Shown one piece after another: positions 45,601 through 54,500 of a stretch of 64,000 nucleotides of DNA. How positions within the stretch are numbered: the stretch's first letter is position 1; every line of letters begins with the position of its first letter. The position numbers were made by a program, and so were the translations under genes. Under the pieces are notes generated by a model. That model was not told where the DNA came from and made no database searches. It worked only from the letters and a program-made list of their open reading frames with translations. The DNA comes from Sipunculus nudus (Eukaryota; Annelida; Sipuncula; Golfingiida; Sipunculidae), in the NCBI GenBank assembly GCA_026874595.1, contig CM049314.1, positions 39,415,229-39,479,228 of the forward strand. The letters run 5' to 3'.

Positions 45601-47539
45601 AGGGCTGTCAGCAGGGGCTCCAAAGCAACCTGTGGATCCTCTGGTTTCTCCCTGGGTAGAGCTTCCAAGATGAACTGAAAATCAAAAGAAACATATAATA
45701 TGCTAAAGGGAGTTGTGCAAAGCAAAAAAGAATTTGCTCAGTAGCCAAATCTTATTTACTACTTCCACATGGATACTGGATCAGTGCAAGACATAATAGG
45801 ATCTCTGAGGGCAGTAAATTAATGATCAATTTCATAGGAGGATTTCAGTTCATCCAAATATATACAAATCTAGTACATGAATAAAGAAAAATAAACTTCT
45901 TTAATGCAGTCAACAGCCAAAAGAGGCTGAAACTTAAAGCTGAACAACACTCAAGGAATAATTTACCTGGATTTGCATCACAGTTTACTTACTGATTCTT
46001 GACAAGTGCTAATAATTTGCCTGTTTTGATCGTCTATGATAATTAATAATAATTGCTTATCAAGATTCAGTTTAGGAGGCAGGTCCATCAAGGAAAATGA
46101 ATCAATTTTGTGAGGCCATTATGATTTGAAGCTCGAGACACTTGGACTATGAACAAAAAGGATCCTGAATTATCCTATCCATGAACTCTGTGACCTTCGT
46201 CACATATTAATACAATAAATAATCATGAGCAGAGCTGTTGTGAGCAACCAATCAAGTTACCATTTGCAAAGAAAACATTCAATCACCGGACAACCACAAA
46301 ATTTGCATAGTTTAGGTGACTCTCCCAAACAGAACCATGTAGTCTGTATGAGTACCTGTGTCAGCATGTTTTCTGGGATATTTGTTTATAAAAGGAGACA
46401 GTATAAAAAGTTCTAGCGAAAACATTGTAGGAGCCATTCCACTGACTATTGAGTGAATGATAATGTCTTTCCTGGCATGCAATTTGTATGAGACTAATAA
46501 TAAAATATATGGCAAGACACTTCACAATGACTGCGAAATATTCATCACTGGAGAACAGAGATATAGCAATTCCAGCTGATGACGTTCATCAATGCGAAAT
46601 CATACGTCATTGACCTTTGTGATGTCACTTTTGTCTTATAAACAGCTTTTGCAACCACAGGAATGGAAGGCCTTCTGTGTACAAGCGTTTTTTTGGCTCA
46701 TTATCATATTTAGGTTAAAAGGGCGGAGCATATGGGCTGTGGTGGATATGTCAATTGATGTAAACCATGTGCTTGCTGCCCGAAGACATACTGAATTCCA
46801 TACAAATACTTTATATTTTATTATGAAGTTTTTGCAGTAAGTTGGTTCTACTTACTTTTTATGATCCAATCAACTTAATCATATTTGAGATCTTGATAGC
46901 AAATCATAAACATATAAAATGCCTAAAAATAAGCCAATGCTTAAACTGCTCATCAATGTCATAAACTGCCAATCATTTTACAATACTGATAAGCTGTGAT
47001 TGCTGATTAATTTTCTCTGGCTAGGTTATTCCCTGTCAATATTTACTACATCATGTATGCCGTTCTTGGTTCTCAGGTATGAAGTGGAGATCAGAAAGGC
47101 AAGAAAATGACAGTAAAATTGAGTAAATACACCTGAAATTAATCAATTACTGCAGCTACAATTTGATCTTCAATAACTGTCTGACATTTTGAAGTCCTGG
47201 TAATCATAGAAGAGGTTACTGCAACTGGTCCATAAAAATTTAATTGTAATTAAAAAATAAATAAAATAAATACAACAAGCTAACCTGAAAAGACACAAGG
47301 CTGTGAATAAAAATATAATGCACTAGAACAGTTGCCCATACCTTTACAAGTAATTTCTCATTTTCAATATAATCCTTCATTTCTCGTTTCAGGGCAGGGT
47401 GAACAGGACTCTGTACCAGCGCACACTGGTTCTCATAGGATCGTAAAAGTCTTTTCATAACCTGTTCCGGGGTCTCATTGCCAACCATTTTTATCATCTT
47501 GGCCTTCCCTTTCTTTTTGCCTTTCTTTCCCTTCGCCAT
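39487..47539 (-). CDS. Ribonuclease-inhibitor-type leucine-rich-repeat protein with Lys-rich segments, 10 exons, 451 aa
   Basis: Exons in transcript order: 47342-47539, 45522-45674, 45122-45213, 44669-44719, 43828-43968, 42876-43036, 42400-42501, 41367-41517, 40276-40382, 39487-39686; 1356 nt. The N-terminus is MAKGKKGKKKGKAK, very basic. Residues ~118-215 hold LRRs of the RI type (IVLDYNEFGDEGC; SLSMCYCDLGIPSG; EVYLDGNNLECEGA). An acidic/basic helical stretch (EEARIKAEKEEAERAEKEA, near 247-265) and a spacer with Lys runs and PPPPPP (near 295-316) separate them from two more LRRs (KLHLADNGIDCFG; ELDLEDNLIGDLG). The C-terminus again has a Lys run. I do not recognise a named orthologue. The head-to-head position with CCDC39 suggests a ciliary role, which is inference. 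The exon 6/7 junction is the least certain; all others have good sites and keep frame. Confidence 0.88.
40276..40382 (-). CDS. LRR protein exon 9 (last LRR)
   Basis: LIVNSKCLEELDLEDNLIGD then GGHELLQALEERKE, a textbook RI-type repeat; acceptor ccaaaacag, donor gtcaga. Confidence 0.88.
40620..40797. mobile_element. 178-bp MITE with CAGTG-like ends in an LRR intron
   Basis: The left end is caatggaacctgcctg, and the complement of the right end is cagtgaaacctgtgttatg. The inside repeats the word aagaccacctgt. The end type resembles the 25277-25454 element (CAGTGAAACCTNGT), but the interior differs. Confidence 0.6.
41367..41517 (-). CDS. LRR protein exon 8 (Lys run, poly-Pro, LRR)
   Basis: Eight Lys, EPPPPPP, then VGPWIYKLHLADNGIDCFGK; acceptor atacttgcag, donor gtatgt. 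Confidence 0.88.
42400..42501 (-). CDS. LRR protein exon 7 (acidic/Lys spacer)
   Basis: KENRFKYVGGATDSEGEKKD then a Lys run; acceptor tctgtccag, donor gtatgt. Confidence 0.82.
42876..43036 (-). CDS. LRR protein exon 6 (3' edge uncertain)
   Basis: EVYLDGNNLECEGAMDLIEE, then a charged helix rich in Glu, Lys and Ala. I chose the donor gtctgt after CATG because it makes a clean split Glu codon with exon 7. An alternative donor gtcaag (exon end 42868) would also keep frame with a shifted acceptor. Without splicing, a stop follows within 30 codons. Confidence 0.75.
43828..43968 (-). CDS. LRR protein exon 5
   Basis: FGDEGCSGVCRGLLGN to GKMLGKAISKTAV; acceptor ttttttatag, donor gtaaga. It holds about one and a half RI-type repeats. 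Confidence 0.9.
44669..44719 (-). CDS. LRR protein exon 4 (51 nt micro-size exon)
   Basis: SFNACQTLSTIVLDYN plus split codons; acceptor gaaatttcag, donor gtaagt. The LxxLxLxxN spacing confirms it despite its small size. Confidence 0.88.
45122..45213 (-). CDS. LRR protein exon 3
   Basis: AHLLEKQVYMVQHLELMDC opens the LRR region. Acceptor tttatttcag, donor gtattt; it ends in a split Arg codon. Confidence 0.88.
45522..45674 (-). CDS. LRR protein exon 2
   Basis: 51 codons, FILEALPREKPEDPQ to LMHENISSL; acceptor gattttcag, donor gtaaga. Confidence 0.9.
47342..47539 (-). CDS. LRR protein exon 1 (start)
   Basis: ATG at 47539; 66 codons ending YIENEKLLVK before the donor gtatgg. A Lys/Gly-rich head is followed by a helical segment PEQVMKRLLRSYENQC. 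Confidence 0.9.
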
Positions 47540-47935
47540 AGTTTCCGTTTAAATTGAGGTACTTGTTGGATTTTTTTTAAATCAAATTTATTGCATCTGC
47601 CACTGGCCTTAGCTGACTTGTGACTCACTGGAATATCTGAAAATAAAAGCTTCATTTGATAAAAACACAGAAACATATGGTGAACAGTAACACAAGAAAT
47701 ATTCTATGGGTAAAATGCTGTCCCGTATATAAGTCCTATTCTTGGCACCTGATATAGCATATATCATCAGCTAACAGAAGAAAAATACAGCACATCAAGT
47801 TGCAAAGACATTATGAAAACTGTTTCTGAAACCTTAAACTATTCTGTGGATGATTCTGATAATTTAGCAGGAGATAATGCTTGCTGCAATTATTAGTATA
47901 TTTGCAACTATTTTCAACCATAAGTGAAACCAAAA
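47540..47935. other. 5' flank of the LRR gene
   Basis: Short AT-rich upstream region. No clear TATA box or X-box is seen; a 5' UTR exon may lie further right. Confidence 0.5.
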
Positions 47936-48095
47936 ACTAGGGACCCACGGGTCTCGACGCTCAGCTGTATTTGTCTATAAGGATATATGTTTATGAGGTT
48001 TTCAAAAATATTGGTCCTGTGATCAGTTTGAAGCCAACCTGTCTACCCAAACTGGAGTTATCATCCATAAACTAATTTGTGAATGGATGGGCCCT

Positions 48096-49850
48096 GTGAC
48101 CTTAACCTTTGACCTAGTGACCCCAAAATCAAAAGGAAACTTCCCCTATTGGCAGATGCACCACATGTCAATGATGGAAGAATTAAGATGAAAAGTTTGG
48201 CTCAAAATGCATCCACAATCTTTCTAAAGTAGTTGGTCCTGTGACCTTGACCTTTGGTCTCATGACCCCAGAATCAACAGTTCTTACTTTAGTTGTGGGC
48301 TGTATATAAGTCAAGTTTGAAACCAATATTTCGAACCAAACTGGTGTTATCATCTGGAAACTAATATTTGAACAGATGGCCTCCATGACCTTGACCTTTG
48401 ACCTTGTGACCCCAAATCTATAAGTTACTTCCACTATTGGCAGGTGAGCAACATCTGGAAGATGGAAGGTTTGGGACAGAAAGTTTGGATAAAAATACAT
48501 CAACAATCTTTTTAAAGAAGTGGGTCCTGTGCCCTTGACCTTTGACCTAATGACCCAAAAATCAAAAGGGTTCTTACATTATTGGTGGGTCATATGTAAG
48601 TGAAAATTGAAACCAATATGTCAATCCAAACTGGATTTATCATCCAGAAACAAATATGTGGACAGATGGGCCCCTGTGACCATGACCTTTGATTTTGTGA
48701 TCCCCAAATCAATCAGGTTCTTCCCCTATTGGCAGCTCAGCTAAATGTGCAAGATGGAAAGTTTGGGATGAAAAGTTTGGCTTAAAATGCATCCACAATC
48801 TTTCTAAATAACTGGGTACTGTGACCTTGACCTTTGGTCTCATGACCCCAGAATCAACAGTTCTTACTTTAGTTGTAGGCTGTATATAAGTCAAGTTTGA
48901 AACCAATATTTGAACCAAACTGGTGTTATCATCTGGAAACTAATATATGGACAGATGGCCTCCATGACCTTGACCTTTGACCTTGTGACCCCAAAATCTA
49001 TAAGTTACTTCCACTATTGGCAGGTGAGCAACACCTTGAAGATGGAAGGTTTGGGACAGAAAGTTTGGATAAAAATACATCAACAATCTTTTTAAAGAAG
49101 TGGGTCCTGTGCCCTTGACCTTTGACCTAATGACCCAAAAATCAAAAGGGTTCTTACATTATTGGTGGGTCATATGTAAGTGAAAATTGAAACCAATATG
49201 TCAATCCAAACTGGATTTATCATCCAGAAACAAATATGTGGACAGATGGGCCCCTGTGACCATGACCTTTGATTTTGTGACCCCAAAATCAATCAGGTTC
49301 TTCCCCTATTGGCAGCTCAGCTATATGTGCAAGATGGAAGGTTTGGGATGAAAAGTTTGGCTTAAAATGCATCCACAATCTTTCTAAATAATTGGGTACT
49401 GTGACCTTGACCTTTCACCTCATGACCCCAAAACTGAACAGAATCTTTCCCTATTGGCAGATAAGAAACATCTTGAAGATGTAAGGTTTGCGATGAAAAG
49501 TTTTGCTTCAAATGCATATGCATTCTTTTTAAAGAAATGAGTCCTGTGACCTTGACCTTTGGACCTCAAAATGGACACTTTTCTTACTTAAGTAGGGTGA
49601 ATGATATAAAAGTTAAGTTTGAAACCAATATGTCAAACTAAACTGGAGTTATCATCTGGAAACTAATTCATGAACAGATGGCCCCTGTGACCTTGACCTT
49701 TGACCTTGTGACCCCAAATTCATTTATGCTCTCCCCATACTGGCAAGTCAGCTAAATGCGCAAGATTGAAAGTTTGAGATGAAAAGCTTGGCTTAAAATG
49801 CAGCCATCTTTTTAAATAAGTGAGTCCTGTGACTTTGACCTTGTGACCCA
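48096..49850 (+). repeat. 145-bp tandem array with nuclear-receptor-like sites
   Basis: The word gtgaccttgacctttgacct or a close variant starts at 48096, 48241, 48385, 48530, 48676, 48821, 48964, 49109, 49256, 49401, 49546, 49687 and 49829: steps of 141-147, mostly 143-147. Units fall into a four-unit higher-order repeat of about 580 bp (48241-48820 and 48821-49400 are nearly the same). On the - strand the word contains AGGTCAAAGGTCA (DR1) followed by TCAAGGTCA. Confidence 0.9.
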
Positions 49851-49965
49851 AAATCATATATGTTCTTGCTTTAGTGGAGGGCCATGTGTAAGTTAAGTTT
49901 GAAATCCATATGTCAATCCAACCTCGAGTTATCATCTGGAAGCAAATTTGTGTGGATGGACGGAT

Positions 49966-49966
49966 G

Positions 49967-50010
<44 letters not shown>
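49966..50010. repeat. (GACA)n microsatellite
   Basis: About eleven GACA units with one A-for-G change. Confidence 0.95.
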
Positions 50011-50011
<1 letters not shown>

Positions 50012-50994
50012 GGTAATTACTAGGGGACATCCACTTGTGATCGTTCACACCAGGTTTTGGGACACTAGATGTAATCACAGCTGAGAAACTGACATGATTG
50101 TTGTCATTTTATATTAAAAAAAATAAAAAATATTTGTTAAAATATAAAAAAATACAGGTGGCGCCACCACTTTTCGGGAACTGACAAAACTAGTCATGGT
50201 CAATATTCAAGGCAAGATTCATGACAATCCATGCATTAATTATCAAATCAAGATATTGGAGGTTTTGTATCAAATTTTTTACTATTCTGGGGGGTACTTT
50301 CAAGCCCCATAGCTTGAAGAATATAGATCGCAGTGACCTTATTTCAGGTTTCCAAGGAGATTTTTTATTGACCTCCCTGGATGTTCACTTACAAGTTTCT
50401 AAGGCCAGCAGTTACTATTTGTGCCCTGCTAACGGACAGCCGGACGGTCAAAGAGCCATTCCTATACCTCAGTTGACTTACAGTCAGCTGAGCTAAAAAT
50501 GTCAAAAGGATATAATGTTTGTTCATACCTCTGGTCAACAGTGCTCATTCTCTAAAGAAGGTGAATTAATTATTTTCATGATTGTTTTCCCCTTGCAACC
50601 CGGTGAAACATAAGTTCTAATTTAAAAGAAAATGGCTTCATCTCATTGTGGATATAATTGGCATGGAATGAGATTTTTCATACAGACATTTTTCTGATAT
50701 TTTTTTTTCATTGTATGCATTTTTGGATACATTATCGATTCAAATTTAAGTTACCAGTTTTCAATTTTTGATACATGACCTCTCACTCTCAGAAAAACAA
50801 TCACTCAATAATTACAGGAAATTGATTAAATTAAGACGTGTCGGACATATGCCTGTTTATCTTATAACAGCTTGTGAAAGAGTAACTTAATAAGGTTCTG
50901 GTTAATTACCTCTTTGTAGCTGGCAGCCCTTCTGTCCTTTCAAATTTACATATTAATGAAGATAGACAGTCCAAGATGAACAAAACGGAGCCAT

Positions 50995-51009
50995 GTTGTT
51001 TATAACAAC
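50995..51009. promoter_or_regulatory. RFX X-box-like palindrome
   Basis: GTTGTT-TAT-AACAAC fits the X-box rule RYYNYY-N(1-3)-RRNRAC and is a nearly perfect inverted repeat. RFX factors drive ciliary genes through such sites. It lies 404 bp upstream of the CCDC39 ATG and 20 bp from a CGCG element. Confidence 0.6.
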
Positions 51010-51028
51010 CAGTTCTCGCCTACGGAAT

Positions 51029-51038
51029 TCTCGCGAGA
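51029..51038. promoter_or_regulatory. TCTCGCGAGA promoter element
   Basis: A perfect palindrome of the CGCG element, known to activate TATA-less promoters and to bind BANP in vertebrates. It lies about 375 bp upstream of the CCDC39 ATG, in a CpG-poor neighbourhood. Confidence 0.65.
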
Positions 51039-51412
51039 TATTTGATCATAACATTTTGTGATGGTCCTACGGAAAATGCGGTTATAAAAGGTTAATTTAT
51101 TCCTTTTCGTTGTTGTATACGAAACAGTTAACATATCATTTATCAAGAAAATAAAACATTAGAATAACAAATCAAACTAAAATGCATATCAGATAAATTG
51201 AACGAGAATGGGTTCTTTTTTTATTATGAGACACACATATATTGGTATTACATGGAAGAACCCAGCATACCGGAAGTCTCGCTTTGAGTTTGGTATCCAA
51301 AGCGATCGGACAACAACTGTTATGATCGTCCGTGTCTGAAAGAATATAGGAATTATAGAAATACTGTAACAGTGCCGGTATAGACCTCAGATTATCGTCC
51401 ATAAAAGACAAA

Positions 51413-51508
51413 ATGCCGTCCAGTAATAGCATCATGAGCGATTTTGAGTGGGATGAAGGCATGACAATGCCTGTGGCGAATGCTGAAAACAAGGCTCTTG
51501 AAACCGAG
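51413..51508 (+). CDS. CCDC39: CCDC39 exon 1
   Basis: [20 protein letters not shown] to KALETE, donor gtaaga. The WDEG...PVAN...ENK spacing matches the vertebrate N-terminus. Confidence 0.92.
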
Positions 51509-54500
51509 GTAAGACAAGCTTCATAGCAGTTGACAGCTGGACAGTCCGTGTTGTTGACAGTAATCACTCACATACTATTTTGGGTGGTGAGTCACCCGCA
51601 GCCCCTGAACGGAACCCAATCTTATTTTGATTCTGTAACTGGTTACGTTTTACTCTTTTTTTATACAACTTCAGGGGTATGCTGTTATAAGTTTCTTTTT
51701 GATAGGATAGATTAGATATTTTTATTTCAGGTAAAAAAACCATATAAAAAGGAATACAATAAAAAGATGAGGTACGAATATAGAATACCTCAGGCACCTG
51801 AACCGGCCAACATAACTGGCCCACCCTGTCTATTGCAAGAGATGTATGTATTTAGTAACACATACCGTCACTAATAACTGTCTATTTGTCCATTCCTTCT
51901 AAGTTTTCTATCATTTGTATCCTGTATTCCTCCCCCTCCATCTTTCCTAAACCAATGTTGCCATAGGCTTCCCCTACTTTCTCCATTACGTCATCAGGAA
52001 TCACGGCAGAACTATAGAAACCGGGCTTCAGCCTACCTTCTCCATTACGTCATCAGGAATCACGGCAGAACTATAGAAACCGGGCTTCAGCCTACCACCG
52101 GTAAAACGGGTGTCACATAATAAATAGTTCCCTGGAAAAGGAAGATACATATCATTTTCCTCAGAATTCCCGTATTTATTTTTTTGCTCATAGCTGGAGT
52201 TTATTATATTAGAGGAGGAGGGGTCCGGGGAACCTGGGTTCCCCGTCTGAATGGGGGTGTGGGGGCGGAGCCCCCACCTAAAATTTAATTTTCCTGTTAA
52301 AAATAGTAAATGGTTTCCCATTTTCGCGATAGATGCCTCTTCAGTCGCAGATATAAATGAACAAAACTTGCTCCTGCTGGTAACTCGTCTTCACGGCTCA
52401 CTTAGTAGCGTGTAGGGCTCCTAGTCCAGAGATCATAGGTTCGATTCCCGATTCAGGCAACTTCTGATGCTTAGTAGTTGTTTATGTTAGAAGAGTTGAG
52501 TGTAGGGACATCTACAGGAAAAAGTAGGAGTTAAAATAGGGAATGACAGGTGACAATTTTATTTATATGTTCCTCAATACAATCGAAGCCCGCATCCTAT
52601 AGTGGCTCAGGAATCACCATCTCACACAATCTCATCCATTCACTATCTCGCTACACTTCACTTCGTTCATGTGCCATTTCTCTACAATCTTTTCCTACTG
52701 ATTCATTGATCTATCATTCATCTATTCCTCCCACAAGTGGGGGTTTGGGGCGTCTCCCCCCAATTATTCCTTATTATTTATCATTCATTCTTATCATTCT
52801 ACCTATTGGGGAGGGGGGTGGGGGGTCTCCCCCCATCATTATTCCACTTTATTTATCAATCATTATTATTATTCTACCTATTACAGGGTGGTTTGGGTGG
52901 TCTCCCCCCATCATTATTCCACATTATTTATCATTCATTATTATCATTCTACCTATAAAAGGGGGGGTTTGGGGTGTCTCCCCCCATCATTATTCCACAT
53001 TATTTTTCATTCATTATTATCAGTCTACCTATTACAGGGGAGTTGGGGGGTCTACCCCCATCATTATTTCACATTATTTATCATTCATCATTTTACATCA
53101 TTGTTACCATTTTCACTTTCATATCTATTTAGTACCTCGTCTTACTAGGCCTACTACACATTTCCATGTCAAGCATATGAATTGACGATTTGGTCTAGGG
53201 ACGATTTCGCCCACTATAAATGACGTCATCACAACTGGGGTTCCCCCAGCACTTTGACAACGAGACCAACTCATGTGAGCATGCTCATTCACGCATAAAC
53301 ATCTTTTGTCTAAACTTAAATACCCCCATTTTCCAAAAACATTCAACAAGTCTTCTTAGCTCAGTGGTAGAGCTCAGGACTTCTCTGCAGACGGTTGCTG
53401 GTTCGAGTCTTGCTCATGGATATGTTCATTGAATGTCATGTATAATAATCACATATATATCTCTGTCTCTTCCAGATCAAACAGTACCGGACGTCAGATA
53501 GGTACAAGACATACCAAACAGTCAGATACTCAGATGTTACAAGTCACATCACAACTCTTCTATTATTTAAAATGAGCCCCAAAAAGACTATACCCCATTT
53601 TTCCTCTCTATCCCCATCAAATGTATTGCCCTCTTTAGGACATTCTGATAACCTGGGTGCCTGAGGTATTCTATATTCGCTCTAAAGATGAATTAACATT
53701 AAGAACCATACCTTCCTGTATGCAAACCATCACCCCTGGTTTGGTGTGTACAAGTTTGCCAGGTAGACCACAGGACGCCAGACTTGATAGTATTGTTATC
53801 ATATAATCACTTAATAATTATGTTTGAGCTATTTTCCAGTCTACAAATAAATCATAATTTTGATAATGATCGGTCCCCCTAAACACCCAAAACACCGGTG
53901 ATTTGGGTATCTGTGAGGAAACACCATGAAACACCCACATAACTTCAAACCTGAACCAAAAACGTAACACCAATCGATACATATGCATCTGATGAATATA
54001 TCTCTGCAATATGATTTCACTAATTCATGGGTGTGACTATTTACCGTCCGAAACCGTCCGGGACTCCCTGAATACCGTCCGGGACATAGCTATACCACCC
54101 GGGTCACTAAGACACTGTCCCAGACACCAGAATATAAGCTTAAAAGTATTACTTAAATGCATACAGACCTCCCGGGACCGACCGGGCCTCCAGTTTACCA
54201 TCCGGGTAAACAGACCTGGCTGTTGGGCACAAATGCACAATAACGAAATACACTACATTGCAAAACACTCAAAGATCATGTGATAATATTCCACAGCTAG
54301 TGATTATTATATTTTAATATGAATATATCAGTTAATGCCATGTTAATGATTATATTATTATTATTGATATTATTAATCTATTAATATTATTATTATTGTT
54401 GTTGTTAATCAATCTGAATATAATTCTTCTGCCCAGAATACCGTACGGGGCAACAAAAAGCAGCCCCAAACAGGCCTGAGATCAACCATGCGCAATAGCC

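Larger units (their letters stand above)
40383..47341 (-). other. Introns of the LRR gene
   Basis: Nine introns totalling about 6.7 kb, AT-rich. The intron between exons 8 and 9 holds a MITE (40620-40797). No other gene is seen; the 60-100 codon frames inside have no family features. Confidence 0.75.
47936..50500 (+). mobile_element. Tandem-repeat-cored element 3 (pearl/HINE-like) between the LRR gene and CCDC39
   Basis: The left end actagggacccacgggtctc continues into gacgctcagctgtattt. The right end cttacagtcagctgagctaa matches elements 1 and 2. The core is a 145-bp array (48096-49850), then a (GACA)n microsatellite at 49966-50010, then one inverted copy of the 330-bp unit of element 1 (50130-50460). 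ACRG-type microsatellites beside tandem cores are known in bivalve pearl elements. It has no open frame for a transposase. It may be a composite of two insertions. Confidence 0.65.
50501..51412 (+). promoter_or_regulatory. CCDC39 upstream region
   Basis: About 0.9 kb between element 3 and the CCDC39 start codon. It contains an X-box-like palindrome and a TCTCGCGAGA element (listed separately) about 400 bp from the ATG, and no TATA box near them. This fits a TATA-less ciliary gene promoter. Confidence 0.55.
51776..53678. repeat. 1.9-kb segment bounded by a 23-bp inverted repeat
   Basis: gaatatagaatacctcaggc at 51776 and its complement ending at 53678 are perfect over 23 bases. The segment holds the 59-bp duplication, the tRNA-like stretches and the 75-bp minisatellite. 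It could be one insertion; no target duplication was confirmed. Confidence 0.45.

Noticed and set aside
52550-53185. 211-codon open frame rich in Ile, Pro and Tyr
   Set aside because: It follows a 75-bp minisatellite whose unit length is near a multiple of three; no domain, biased composition, inside an intron.
52395-53415. Two tRNA genes
   Set aside because: Internal boxes are good, but neither stretch forms an acceptor stem and the T stems have mismatches.
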